Shown here one piece after another: positions 51,270 to 60,112 of a stretch of 64,000 nucleotides of DNA (position 1 is its first letter; each line of letters starts with the position of its first letter). The notes below the pieces were generated by a model, which saw nothing but the letters and a program-made list of their open reading frames with translations, did not search any database and had not been told where the DNA came from. Both the position numbers and the translations under genes were made by a program. Source of the stretch: RYN-230 sp963723595 (GTDB lineage: Bacteria > Actinomycetota > Actinomycetes > Streptosporangiales > Streptosporangiaceae); assembly GCA_963723595.1 (NCBI GenBank), contig CAVRRQ010000006.1, positions 806,001 through 870,000 of the forward strand, read 5' to 3'.

Positions 51270-54077
51270 ATGGCGTCTGCCGGGGGCCCGGAGTCTGGTG
51301 CCATTGCTGTCTCCCCCGGTGCGGGAGGAGTCGTTCCGCGTATTGGGCTGTTCGGGCGGCTTGGAGCGCGGGCGCGGGTGACGGTGGTGTCGGCGTCGGC
51401 GGGGAGCGGGAAGACGGTCCTGCTGCGGTCGTGGATCGGTGAGGCGGGGGTGGCGGACCGCGCCGCTTGGGTGCCGGTGGGGCCAGATGAGCGGGATCCG
51501 CAGCGGTTCTGGGCGTCGGTGCTGGGGGCGCTGCGCGGGACGGCTCCGGGGTCGGGGCTGGTGCGGGAGCTGACGGCGGCGCCGGACCTGGACGGGTGGG
51601 CGGTCGTGGAGCGGCTTTTGAAGGACCTGGCGCCGCTGGCGGAGCCGGTCTGGCTGGTGGTCGATGACGTCCACCTGCTCGGGCCGGACCAGGCGCTGCG
51701 GCAGCTGGAGCTGCTGATGATGCGGGCCCCGGATGCGCTGCGGTTTGTGCTGTGTACCCGGCATGACCTGCGGCTAGGGCTGCACCGGCTGCGGCTGGAG
51801 GGTCAGCTGGCCGAGATCCGGGCGGGGGATCTGCGGTTCAGCGTGGTCGAGGCGCGGGAGTTGTTTGCCGGGGCCGGGGTGGAGCTGGCCGATCCGGCCG
51901 TGGCGATGCTGCATGAGCGGACCGAGGGGTGGGCGGCCGGGCTGCGGCTGGCGGCGCTGTCGCTGGCCGGGCATCCGGATCCGGGCCGGTTCGCGGCGGA
52001 GTTTTCCGGCAGTGAGCGGACGGTGGCGGAGTACCTGCTGGATGAGGTGCTGGACCGGCAGCCGGAAGAAGTGCGGCGGCTGCTGCTGCGCACCAGCGTG
52101 CTGGAGCGGGTGTCCGGCCCGCTGGCCGATGCCCTGGCCGGAGGCTCGGGCGGGGAGCGGGTGCTGCAGGAACTGGAGAGGGCGAACGCGTTCGTGGTCT
52201 CGCTGGACGCAGGCCGTTCCTGGTTCCGTTACCACCACCTGTTCGCCGACCTGCTGCAGCTGGAGCTGCGGCGCACCGCGCCGGGGGAGGTCACCGGGCT
52301 GCACGGAGTGGCAGCGCAATGGTTCGCGGAGCACGGGTTCCCGGTGGAGGCGATCCGCCACGCGCAGGCGGCGCAGGACTGGGGGCTGGCCGCCCGCCTG
52401 CTCACCGGGCACTGGGCCGGCCTGCATCTGGGCGGGCAGGCCGCGACGGTGCACGCGATCCTGGCTGGGTTCCCGGCGGGGGCCGCGGCGGCGGACGCTG
52501 AGCTAGCGGCGGTGGCGGCGGCCGATGAGCTGGCGCAGGGATCGCTGGAGGCGGCGGAGCGGTATCTGGAGGTGGCGGCGCGGGGGGCGGCGTCGGTGCC
52601 GGCGGCCCGGCGCGGGCAGGCGCAGGTGCTGCTCGGGATCATCCGGCTGCTGGTTGCGCGCCACCGCGGGAACCCGCCGGCGGTGGCGGAGGAGGCGCGG
52701 CGGCTGCAGGCCACGGCCGAGGCTCCGGAGGCGGCGCCCGGTCTGGGCGAGGAGCTGCGCGCGCTGGCGCTGATCAGCCTCGGCAGCGCCGAGTACGGTG
52801 CGGCCCGGTTCGAGGATGCAGCGGCGCACTTGGAGCAGGGCGCGGCGCTGGCCCGCCGGGCCGGGCGGCCCTATCTGGAGTTCACCGGTCTGGCGTACCA
52901 GGCGCCGGTCGAACTCGAGCGGTCATTCTCGCGGGCGGCGGAGCTCGGCAGGCAGGCGGTCGAGCTGGCCGAACGGCACGGCTGGACCGACGAGCCGGCC
53001 GCCGGAAGCGCCTACATCGCACTCGCAGGCGCGCTGATCCGGCAGGGGCGGCCCGATGAGGCAGAGCCCTGGGTCCAGCGGGCCGAGCGCACCGTCAGGC
53101 CGGAAGCCGAGCCCGTGACGGCGATCCTGATCCACTCCCTTCGCGCGATGCTGGAGCTGGCGCGCGGCCGCGTCACCGACGCGCTGGCCGCCTGCCGGGC
53201 CGCCGAGCGGCTTTCGGGGCACCTCGCCGCCCCGCACGGCAGCTATTTCGTCACGTCAACGCGGGCTTGGCTGCTGCACGCCCTGGTGCGCCTGGGCGAC
53301 ACGGGGCGCGCCGAGCAGACCCTGGGCGGCCTGCGTGACGAGGACCGCGACCGCGGCGAGATCCGCGTCGCCGAGGCGGTGCTGCGGCTGGCCCAGGACG
53401 ACCCGCGCGCGGCGACCGCCGCGCTGGCGCCGGTTCTGGACGGCTCCGCTCCCGTGGTCTGGCCGAACTGGCTGGTTAGCGTTTTCGTGCTGGAGGCGAT
53501 CGTCCGGGACGCACTCAGCGACCGGGCCGCCACCTGGCGCGCGCTCGAGCGTGCCCTCGATATCGCCGAGCCCGATCGCATGCTCTTCCCGTTCCTCATC
53601 TACCGTGCGCCGGGGCTGCTGGAGCGCCACGCCCGGGACTGCGCGAAACACGCGGCCCTGGTCTCGGAGATCCTCACCCTGCTTCCACCACTGGAGCCAG
53701 GCCCCGCGGAACCGGCCCCCGATGGGTATCCGGGGCCCAGGGCGGTACTGGGAAGCGGGAAGCCCCCCCGTGGCGAAGGGTGGTCTGGGGGAGATCGTTC
53801 CCCCGAGCTGATAGAGCCGGTGAGTCGCAGCGAGATGCGGGTACTGCGTTACCTGCCGACGAATCTGTCCGCCCCGGAGATCGCCCGGGAACTGTCAGTG
53901 TCGGTGACCACCGTGCGGACGCACATAAGCCACCTGTTCGTCAAACTCGGCGCCCACCGCCGCACCGAGGCCGTCGCGCGGGCCCGCGATCTGGGCCTGC
54001 TCGCACCATCCCCCATGCGCCGCGCTGGTCAGCCCCGCGCAACCGTATTATGCCCGGGCCCACGCTGCTTGGCGTGA
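51270..54077 (+). CDS. MalT-type LuxR-family STAND transcriptional regulator
   Basis: About 935 residues from ATG 51270; GTG 51183 would add 29. N-terminal P-loop ATPase: VVSASAGSGKTVLLRSW, Walker B VWLVVDDVHLLG, FVLCTRHDLRLGLHRLR and ERTEGWAAGLRLAALSL. A long helical-repeat sensor region of about 500 residues follows. The C-terminus is a LuxR helix-turn-helix (VSRSEMRVLRYLPTNLSAPEIARELSVSVTTVRTHISHLFVKL, then TEAVARARDLGLL). It would activate target genes on binding an unknown ligand with ATP. An inverted, partial copy of its DNA-binding end lies at 54701-54865. Confidence 0.9.
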   Translation: MASAGGPESGAIAVSPGAGGVVPRIGLFGRLGARARVTVVSASAGSGKTVLLRSWIGEAGVADRAAWVPVGPDERDPQRFWASVLGALRGTAPGSGLVRELTAAPDLDGWAVVERLLKDLAPLAEPVWLVVDDVHLLGPDQALRQLELLMMRAPDALRFVLCTRHDLRLGLHRLRLEGQLAEIRAGDLRFSVVEARELFAGAGVELADPAVAMLHERTEGWAAGLRLAALSLAGHPDPGRFAAEFSGSERTVAEYLLDEVLDRQPEEVRRLLLRTSVLERVSGPLADALAGGSGGERVLQELERANAFVVSLDAGRSWFRYHHLFADLLQLELRRTAPGEVTGLHGVAAQWFAEHGFPVEAIRHAQAAQDWGLAARLLTGHWAGLHLGGQAATVHAILAGFPAGAAAADAELAAVAAADELAQGSLEAAERYLEVAARGAASVPAARRGQAQVLLGIIRLLVARHRGNPPAVAEEARRLQATAEAPEAAPGLGEELRALALISLGSAEYGAARFEDAAAHLEQGAALARRAGRPYLEFTGLAYQAPVELERSFSRAAELGRQAVELAERHGWTDEPAAGSAYIALAGALIRQGRPDEAEPWVQRAERTVRPEAEPVTAILIHSLRAMLELARGRVTDALAACRAAERLSGHLAAPHGSYFVTSTRAWLLHALVRLGDTGRAEQTLGGLRDEDRDRGEIRVAEAVLRLAQDDPRAATAALAPVLDGSAPVVWPNWLVSVFVLEAIVRDALSDRAATWRALERALDIAEPDRMLFPFLIYRAPGLLERHARDCAKHAALVSEILTLLPPLEPGPAEPAPDGYPGPRAVLGSGKPPRGEGWSGGDRSPELIEPVSRSEMRVLRYLPTNLSAPEIARELSVSVTTVRTHISHLFVKLGAHRRTEAVARARDLGLLAPSPMRRAGQPRATVLCPGPRCLA

Positions 54078-54394
54078 ATGTCGCGACGACCTGGCCGACT
54101 TCGGCCCTAGCACCCGGCTTGGCGAACCACCACGCACGCTGGCCGGCTGGGTCGGCGTGCCCGGATTTTGCCCGCCTCGGTGGTCCAACTGCCCTGGGTA
54201 TCGCTTCAGCGAACACCTTGACCCCGGTAAATCATCACAATTATACGATGCAGACCCATCTAGCCGGGCACGACGCTTGGAGGTGTCCCAGTAAAACTGG
54301 CAGGAGCATCAGGCAGCCACGCTTGTCCAGCGCGGCTGCCCGGCACTTGCCTTGCATATCGTTCTCTGATGAGGACCGAAAAGGCAACGAAACC
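54078..54394 (+). other. low-GC intergenic stretch
   Basis: About 320 bases with the lowest GC content in the right half (for example AATCATCACAATTATACGAT near 54230). It may carry a promoter for the small gene at 54395 (ATTATACGAT resembles a -10). No coding sequence or known RNA is recognised. Confidence 0.35.
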
Positions 54395-54613
54395 ATGGCT
54401 GAACAGACCGGGCCGGTCTATTACGAGATCCGCGTCCGCGGACTCCTGGGCAGGACACTACTCGGGGCCTTCCCCGGCATGTGTGCGCGAGCTCACGAAA
54501 AGGAGACCGTGCTCTGCGGGCCAGTGGCCGACCAGGCGGCTCTACACGGCGTGCTAGCTGAGATTGAAGCGCTCGGCCTCGAGTTGCTCGAACTCCGCCG
54601 CACGCGCGATTGA
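54395..54613 (+). CDS. small actinobacterial protein, 72 residues, function unknown
   Basis: ATG 54395 opens MAEQTGPVYYEIRVRGLLGRT and continues to TGA 54613 with LCGPVADQAALHGVLAEIEALGLELLELRR. The YEIRVRG...LxGPVxDQAALHGxLxxI pattern is one I know from many short actinobacterial hypothetical proteins, often beside regulators. A ferredoxin-like alpha/beta fold is plausible. The open frame extends upstream to 53780, but that part is a shadow of the LuxR gene. Confidence 0.7.
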   Translation: MAEQTGPVYYEIRVRGLLGRTLLGAFPGMCARAHEKETVLCGPVADQAALHGVLAEIEALGLELLELRRTRD

Positions 54614-54700
54614 AACCATTTTTGATCTCACTTATCGGCCGGGAAGTACGCTGTTATACACGGATATTTTGCCGGCACGACGACAACGAGATGACCGCGG

Positions 54701-54910
54701 TCATATGCGGTGGGCGTCGAGCTTGACGGACAGGTGGCGTATGCGCGTCCGCACGGTGGTCACCGACACTGACAGTTCCCGCGCGATATCCGGTGCGGAC
54801 AGATTCGTCGGCAGGTAACGCAGCCCCCGCATCTCGCTGCGGCTCAACGGCTCTATTAGCACCCAGGGGTGAGTTACCCGAGTGGGGCGCCCCCTGGGAT
54901 CCCCCGCGCA
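54701..54910 (-). pseudogene. inverted fragment of a LuxR-type regulator (HTH only)
   Basis: On the minus strand 54865-54701 encodes LIEPLSRSEMRGLRYLPTNL and then SAPDIARELSVSVTTVRTRI. It is nearly identical to the helix-turn-helix of the complete regulator at 51270-54077, at both DNA and protein level. Similarity fades upstream (about 54910), and the reading frame ends within the DNA-binding domain, before the last helix. It is a leftover of a second, opposite-strand regulator of the same type. Confidence 0.72.
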
Positions 54911-55078
54911 TGGGGAGACTGCCCGTCCCTCATATCCCCTGGGCCCACGCTCGGCTGGAAGCAGCCGGGGTCGTCCTGGGCCAGCGGCAGCCACCACCTC
55001 CTGCAGCCAACGCCTCGGCAGCGCGGATCTATCCGCGGTCACGGTCCTGGTCACAAGGCGTCGGCTCGCCGGGGATTG

Positions 55079-55461
55079 ATGCTCATCAAGCGTGGCCGGG
55101 GGACGGGCAGCCTTTTCTACTCCCGTCAGGACCCCTACGCCGTCCGGATCGCGTTCCACGTCGGGCTGGAAGAGCCCGTCGAGTGGATCTTCGCCCGCGA
55201 CCTGCTGTCGCGAGCCATCCAGGGCCGCCAGGGCATCGGCGACGTGCAAGTGCGGCCGTCGCCTGGACCCGCGGGCGGCGAACCCGGCAGCGTGCTGAAC
55301 ATCGAGCTGATCTCGCCCTGCGGCCAGGCGCGCTTCGCGACCCCGGCCAGGGAAGCACCGACTTCCTGCGCGGGGCCTACCAGATCGTCCCCGACGGCCA
55401 GGAAAGCGGCCACATCGACCTCGACGCCGAACTGAACGACCTGCTCCGCCAGGCGTCATAA
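55079..55461 (+). pseudogene. SsgA-like (SALP) protein remnant, frame broken near 55350
   Basis: From ATG 55079 the frame encodes GSLFYSRQDPYAVRIAFHVG, EEPVEWIFARDLLSRAI, GDVQVRPSP and VLNIELISPCGQARFATPA. The next frame continues STDFLRGAYQIVPDGQES, then HIDLDAELNDLLRQAS to TAA 55461. Adding one C in GGCCAGG (about 55351) rejoins them. The DPYAVR...FARDLL...GDV.V.P and C-terminal D.D..L pattern is that of SsgA-like proteins, which steer septum placement and sporulation in morphologically complex actinomycetes. The usual N-terminal strand before DPYAV is replaced by MLIKRGRGT, so the gene may also be 5'-truncated. Confidence 0.7.
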
Positions 55462-55586
55462 CAAATCATCCCGACTGTATGACGGCGGCTCATCTAGCCG
55501 GGCGAGAGGCTCGCAAACAATCGGAAGTATCCCACGAACCGCTTAGAAACGGAGGAAGCACATGTGTCAGCATCAGCCGCCCCTTG

Positions 55587-56365
55587 ATGCCATTCTCGAT
55601 CTTCCGCCTGCGGACGCTGCGGGGAGCGAACATCGGCGGGCTGCTGATCGGCATGGCCCTGTTCTCGATGTTCTTCTTCATCTCCCTCTACGTCCAAGGC
55701 GTTCTGCACTACTCGCCGATCAAGACCGGGATCTGCTACCTGCCGCTCTCGGTCGGGATCATCCTTTCCGCCGCCGCCGCCTCCCAGCTCGTCACCCGCG
55801 TCGGCTTCAAATCACTCCTGATCGCCGGCATACTGCTTGTCGCCGGCGGCCTGCTGTGGTTCTCACAAGTACCAGCGGCAGGCGGCTCGTTCGCTGCGGA
55901 CGTCCTCGGCCCATCGCTGCTTGCCGGCGCCGGGTTCGGACCGGCGTTCGTGTCCGTGACGATCGCCGCCGTGACCGGAACCGAGCCACACGAGGCGGGC
56001 CTGGCCTCCGGTCTGGCCAACACCTCCCAGCAGGTTGGCGGCGCGCTCGGGCTCGCGATCCTCGCGACCGTCGCCAACAGCCGCACCCAAAGCCTGTTCC
56101 ACGCCGGCGTCCACAGCTCGGCCGTGGCGCTGACCAAGGGCTTGACCTGGCGTTCCTCGCCGGCGCCGGAGCGATCCTCGCCGCCGTGCTGATCTCCTCG
56201 CGCGACAGCCACGAACACTCAAAGGCGGCCCGCAGCGGCGAGGCCGCCGGCGCCGATGCCGCAGCCTTCCCGTCGCCGCGGACCCGTCCCCTTCAGCGCG
56301 CGGGGTGCCCCGCCTCTGATCGACCGCCGCGCCCTGCGCCAACCCGCCCGAAAAACCGAATCTGA
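55587..56365 (+). pseudogene. C-terminal half of a DHA2 (EmrB/QacA) MFS transporter
   Basis: The sequence from ATG 55587 (MPFSIFRLRTLRGANIGGLL) matches helices 8 or 9 to 14 of 14-helix drug exporters: FSMFFFISLYVQGVLHYSPI, GICYLPLSVGII, GAGFGPAFVSVTIAAVTGTE and GLASGLANTSQQVGGALGLA. The first seven or so helices are absent; the preceding DNA is unrelated. A one-base loss near 56141 moves the last helix (DLAFLAGAGAILAAVLISS) into the next frame, ending at 56365. It is a truncated, frameshifted remnant unlikely to transport anything. Confidence 0.75.
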
Positions 56366-56387
56366 TCGATGAGTTCCTGGAGGAACG

Positions 56388-56849
56388 ATGAACCTGAGCG
56401 AAAACGAGAAGACAACGGTCCTGGCCGCGTCGGCCAGCCGGATGAATATGCGCCGCGAGGCCCGGAACCAGCTCGTGTTCCTGTCAGCACAGTTCCTGCT
56501 CGGGATGGCGGTCAACCTGATCGGGCAGCCGTCGGAGACCACCGGGGCTGCTCACGCCGTCAGCACCGTGCTGCTCGGGCTGCACGTCGTGGTCGCGATC
56601 GGCCTGGTCGCCGGGGCCGTCATGGTCATCCGGGCCGCCCGCGACGGCGGGGACCGGCAGCGTCAGCTCGCACGCTCGGGCGCCGTCCTGATCGGCCTCA
56701 CTGTCATCGCCGGGGTGATGACAGTGATCACCAAGAACAACTGGTGGTCCTACGCCATGGCAGCAGGCTTCATCGCCTCCGTGCTGCTGTACGTGAGCCT
56801 GCTGGTGTGGGCGCAGAGCCTGCCGCCTACACCAGAGCAACCGAGCTGA
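56388..56849 (+). CDS. four-helix membrane protein, unknown
   Basis: 153 residues from ATG 56388 with GAGGAACG upstream. A short polar N-terminus is followed by four hydrophobic helices: LVFLSAQFLLGMAVNLIG, VSTVLLGLHVVVAIGLVAGAVM, SGAVLIGLTVIAGVMTVI and SYAMAAGFIASVLLYVSLLV. A His sits in helix 2 and a KNNWW motif before helix 4. No family is recognised with confidence; it somewhat resembles small DoxX-like or cytochrome-b-like four-helix proteins. It is intact, unlike its neighbours. Confidence 0.65.
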   Translation: MNLSENEKTTVLAASASRMNMRREARNQLVFLSAQFLLGMAVNLIGQPSETTGAAHAVSTVLLGLHVVVAIGLVAGAVMVIRAARDGGDRQRQLARSGAVLIGLTVIAGVMTVITKNNWWSYAMAAGFIASVLLYVSLLVWAQSLPPTPEQPS

Positions 56850-57049
56850 TCCAGGTCCGCTCTCCGCGGTGGGCATCGCACACCTGCCCTGCCTCACCCA
56901 TACCGGGCTGACAGAGCGGACCGCTAGGCGCGATCTATCAAAGCTCGCTGTCAGGGCCGTCCGGCCCCGGGTGCGGGGGCCGGGAAGGTGACGACCTGGC
57001 CGCTGGGCGGCGCGGGCTGGGATTCGCCGTGATGCTGGCCGACGACGAA

Positions 57050-57148
57050 CAGGCGCGGGTCGTCCCCCCGGCTGAGCGCGCAGGGGGGTTTTCCGGAACG
57101 GAACAACCACGATGCGTGGGCATGGCGCAGCTCGTGCACCCGCGGCCG
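57050..57148 (-). pseudogene. tyrosine recombinase (integrase) scrap
   Basis: On the minus strand from about 57148 the frame reads PRVHELRHAHASWLFRSGKP. HELRHAHASWL is the conserved box II of phage-type tyrosine integrases (catalytic Arg, with His two residues earlier). After about 15 further codons the similarity is lost (PCALSRGDDPRLFVVG), and the final Tyr motif is absent. The scrap abuts the 3' end of the response regulator gene (stop at 57152). It suggests that an integrated element has decayed here. Confidence 0.6.
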
Positions 57149-57151
57149 GCG

Positions 57152-57862
57152 TCAGGCCCTGAGGTAGGCGAGGACGGCGAGCACCCGGCGGTGCTGGGCG
57201 TCGTCGGGCGGCAGGCCGAGCTTGGCGAAGACGTTGCTGATGTGTTTTTCCACTGCGCTGGCGGAGATGACCAGTCGCTGGGCGATGGCCGTGTTGGAAT
57301 GGCCCTCGGCCATCAGGGCCAGGAGCTGCCGTTCCCGCGCGGTCAGCGCCTCCAGGGCGTTGTCCCGGCGCTGCCCGGCCAGCAGCTGGGCAATGACCTG
57401 GGGGTCGAGCACCGTCGCGCCGCGGGCGACCCGGTCCAGGGCGTCCAGGAATTCCCCGACCCTGGCCACCCGGTCTTTGAGCAGGTAGCCGACCGCGCCG
57501 GAGCCGTCCGCGAGCAGGTCGCCGGCGTAGGACGCCTCCACATACTGGCTGAGCACCAGCATGGGGGCGCCGGGCAGGTGCGAGCGGGCGGTGATCGCCG
57601 CGCGCAGGCCCTCGTCGGTGTGGGTCGGCGGCATCCGCACGTTGACGACCGACACATCCGGGCGGTGCCTGAGCACCGCCTCGACCAGGGCGGGGCCATC
57701 ACCGACCGCGGCCACCACCTGATGACCGTCCTCGGCGAGCAGGCGGACCAGGCCCTCGCGCAGCAGTACCGCGTCGTCGGCCACGACGATCCGCAGCCGG
57801 CGGCCGCTGGCCGCGCGGTCCGGCGGTGGGTCAGGCGCTGCGTCAGGCGGGGTCAGCAGCAC
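57152..57862 (-). CDS. NarL/LuxR-family response regulator lacking the phospho-acceptor Asp
   Basis: 236 residues from GTG 57862, which overlaps the kinase stop by 10 bases; the frame is open further upstream but that is kinase sequence. Receiver domain RIVVADDAVLLREGLVRLL with the acidic pocket, then RPDVSVVNVRMPPTHTDEGL, where the expected phosphorylated Asp is Asn (residue 74, codon AAC at 57643-57641). Lys of the KD motif (YLLKDRVARV) is present. The C-terminal LuxR-type helix-turn-helix is LTARERQLLALMAEGHSNTAIAQRL, then SASAVEKHISNVFAKLGL. It binds DNA but probably cannot be switched by phosphotransfer in the ordinary way. Confidence 0.88.
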   Translation of the reverse strand: MLLTPPDAAPDPPPDRAASGRRLRIVVADDAVLLREGLVRLLAEDGHQVVAAVGDGPALVEAVLRHRPDVSVVNVRMPPTHTDEGLRAAITARSHLPGAPMLVLSQYVEASYAGDLLADGSGAVGYLLKDRVARVGEFLDALDRVARGATVLDPQVIAQLLAGQRRDNALEALTARERQLLALMAEGHSNTAIAQRLVISASAVEKHISNVFAKLGLPPDDAQHRRVLAVLAYLRA

Positions 57863-59203
57863 GGCAGTTCCGCGGTGATGGTCGTCGGGCCGCCGCACGG
57901 ACTGGTGACCCGCAGCCGGCCGCCGGCCGCGTGCAGCCGGTCGTCCAGCCCTCGCAGCCCGTGTCCCTTGTCCAGCGCGGCGCCGCCCACTCCGTCGTCT
58001 GTGACCCAGACCCGCAAGGTTCCCTCGCTGTGGCGCAGCCCGATCACGCACCGGTGGGCGTGGCTGTGCTTGGCCACGTTGGTCAGGGCCTCGGCGATCG
58101 CGAAATAGGCGGGCGTCTCGACGGCCGCGTCCAGCCGGCGGTCCAGCGGCCCGGCATCGAGCTCAACAGGTGTGGTGGAACGTGCGGCCAGCGCGGTGAG
58201 CGCCTCACGCAGGCCGCGGTCGACGAGGATCGGCGGGGCGATGCCACGCGACAGGACCCGCAGTTCTTCCAGCGCCTCCTGGGTCTGGACGATCGCGTCG
58301 GCGAGCGCCTCCCGGGCGGCCTCCGGCCTGCTGCCGAGGTGGTGCTGGGCGCGGCCCAGTTCCATCGCCAGGCGGACCAGCCGCTGCTGGGGCCCGTCGT
58401 GGATGTCGCGTTCGAGCCGGCGCAGCGCGGCCGCCTCGGCCGTCACCGCGGCGACGGTCTGCGCGCGGGCGGTGTCCCGTTCCTGCTCCAGCCCGCTGAT
58501 CCTGCGGTGCAGCGCGGACGCGTCCGACAGCAGCGCCTGCCCCAGCCCGGTCTGGGCGGTGGTGCACGCCCGGGTCACCAGCGGCAGGGTGAACAGCAGC
58601 AGCAGGCCGGCCACGGTCCCGAAAGCGAGACGCCCGGCCGCCGACGTCAGCCCCAGGCTCACGGCGATGTGGGACTGGGTGCTGCCCGCGTACAGGGTCA
58701 TCGGCCGCAGCGACCCGGAGTACGCGTACTGGCTGCGCAGGCCGCGCGCAGCGCGGACGTGGCGGCACCGAGGCCGACGAACCACCACAGCGCGGTCACG
58801 ACGGAGGTGACGAGGGCGACAGGGAACACCACCACCGCGTGCGCCACATCGAGCCACAGCCCTGGGTCGGACGCGGCGGCTGCCTGCGCCGGCCTCGGCC
58901 GCTGGCCCGCACCCGCCGCCCGCCGGCCGGAGAGCCGACCCTGGCCATCCGCCACCATTCCAGGTCGGCGAACCACCGCGCCGGGGCCAGAGCCCTGGCC
59001 ACGACCGGCGACCCGCCTGGCCACAGCAAGCCGGCCGTGGCCACGCACAGACCACCGAACGCCAGCAGCAGGCCAGCCACGGCGGTCACCGGCGAGGTGA
59101 GCAGGTACAGCGACTCCGCCAGCGTGCGACGCCCCGTGCGGAAGAGGAACATGGCACCCGGCCGCCACCGGTCCCGGACCGCGGAGGGGAACGACTCGAT
59201 CAT
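57853..59203 (-). CDS. HisKA_3 sensor histidine kinase (two frame breaks)
   Basis: ATG 59203 starts MIESFPSAVRDRWRPGAMFL and a first helix pair (TAVAGLLLAFGGLCVATAGL). The middle part (LDVAHAVVVFPVALVTSVVT) lies in a second frame, and the rest (YAYSGSLRPMTLYAG onward) in a third. Each break fits one missing base, near 58870-58940 and 58740. The C-terminal half is sound: LERDIHDGPQQRLVRLAMEL with the phospho-His, then HATPase motifs ALTNVAKHSHAH, VTDDGVGGA and GHGLRGLDDRLHAAGG. A membrane sensor of the NarX/DesK type. It is coupled to the downstream response regulator. Confidence 0.82.
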
Positions 59204-59291
59204 GGCCTCCAGCCTAAGCCGGAGACCTGAGGCGAGCCGGACGCGGAGACCGTGCCGGTCACCGGCCGCTATGTGATTCCGGGGTGGCGGT

Positions 59292-60112
59292 TCAGGCATC
59301 ACGGCGGGCGAGCGCCCCGGCCCCGGCCGCGACCGCGACCATCGCATACGCGCACAGCAGGCCGAAAGTCAGCCCGGGCGACAGCATGTGCGCGGCCGGC
59401 TTGACCGCAATCAGCGAATTCCTCATCGTGTCGGGCAGGAAGTTCTGCGCCGCGTTCCGGATCGGGCTGCCTAGCGAGAAGAACAAGCAGCGGCAGCACG
59501 AACAGCACGCCGGCCAGAGCACAGATGGCGCCCGCGGTGTGCCGGATGATCGCGCCGATGCCCAGGCTGATGAGCGCGATCAGCGCCGGGTAGGCGCCGG
59601 CCATCAGCACCGCGCGCAGCACGCCGGGCTGGCCGAGCGTGGCGTGCGGGGCCGGGGCCTTCAGCATGGCCTGGGCGGCGAAGAACGCCGCGAAGGCGGA
59701 GAACTCCCCAGCCGCCAGGGTGACGGCCCCGAGCACCGCTGCCTTCGCGGTGAGCACGAGCGGGCGGCTGGGCGCCGCGGCGAACGTGGCGCGGATCATC
59801 CCGGAGGAAAACTCGGTGGTGATCGCGAGCACGCCGAGGACGCCGAGCAGCAACTGGCCGGGCACGAGTCCGAGGAAGGCGTCGTAGGTGGGGTCGAAGG
59901 ACGCGCGGCCGGCGGTGGACATCTGCGCGTAGTTCTCATGGCTCGCCGTGAGCATGGCCAGGCCGATCATGCCGGCCGCGAAGACGGCCAGGATGCCCCA
60001 GGTGGAGCGAACCGTACGGAGCTTCTGGCCCTCCATCCGGGCGACGGTGCGGAAACCGTAGCTGCCTGCTGGTGCGGCTGGCGTCGCGGTGGCTGAGCGT
60101 CGCGGTGCTCAT
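59292..60112 (-). CDS. ABC-2-type transporter permease (two frame breaks)
   Basis: ATG 60112 overlaps the ATPase stop (ATGA) and starts MSTATLSHRDASRTSRQ. Dropping one C near 60062 links this to YGFRTVARMEGQKLRTVRST, followed by helices WGILAVFAAGMIGLAMLTA, LLLGVLGVLAITTEFSSGMI, the Ala-rich LTAKAAVLGAVTLAAGEFSA and LIALISLGIGAIIRHTAGAI. A second break near 59490 leads to FFSLGSPIRNAAQNFLPDT, then SPGLTFGLLCAYAMVAVAAG. Six helices, as in ABC-2 permeases that export small molecules or peptides. It acts with the ATPase at 60112-60832. Confidence 0.78.

Noticed and set aside
53780..54394. Long N-terminal extension of the 72-residue protein ending at 54613
   Set aside because: The upstream part overlaps the LuxR helix-turn-helix in another frame and has no family features; the internal ATG at 54395 matches the conserved start.
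57000..57151. Duplicate of the tRNA-Glu 3' end as an attachment site
   Set aside because: No stretch resembling GGTTCGAATCC or the acceptor end was found near the integrase scrap.
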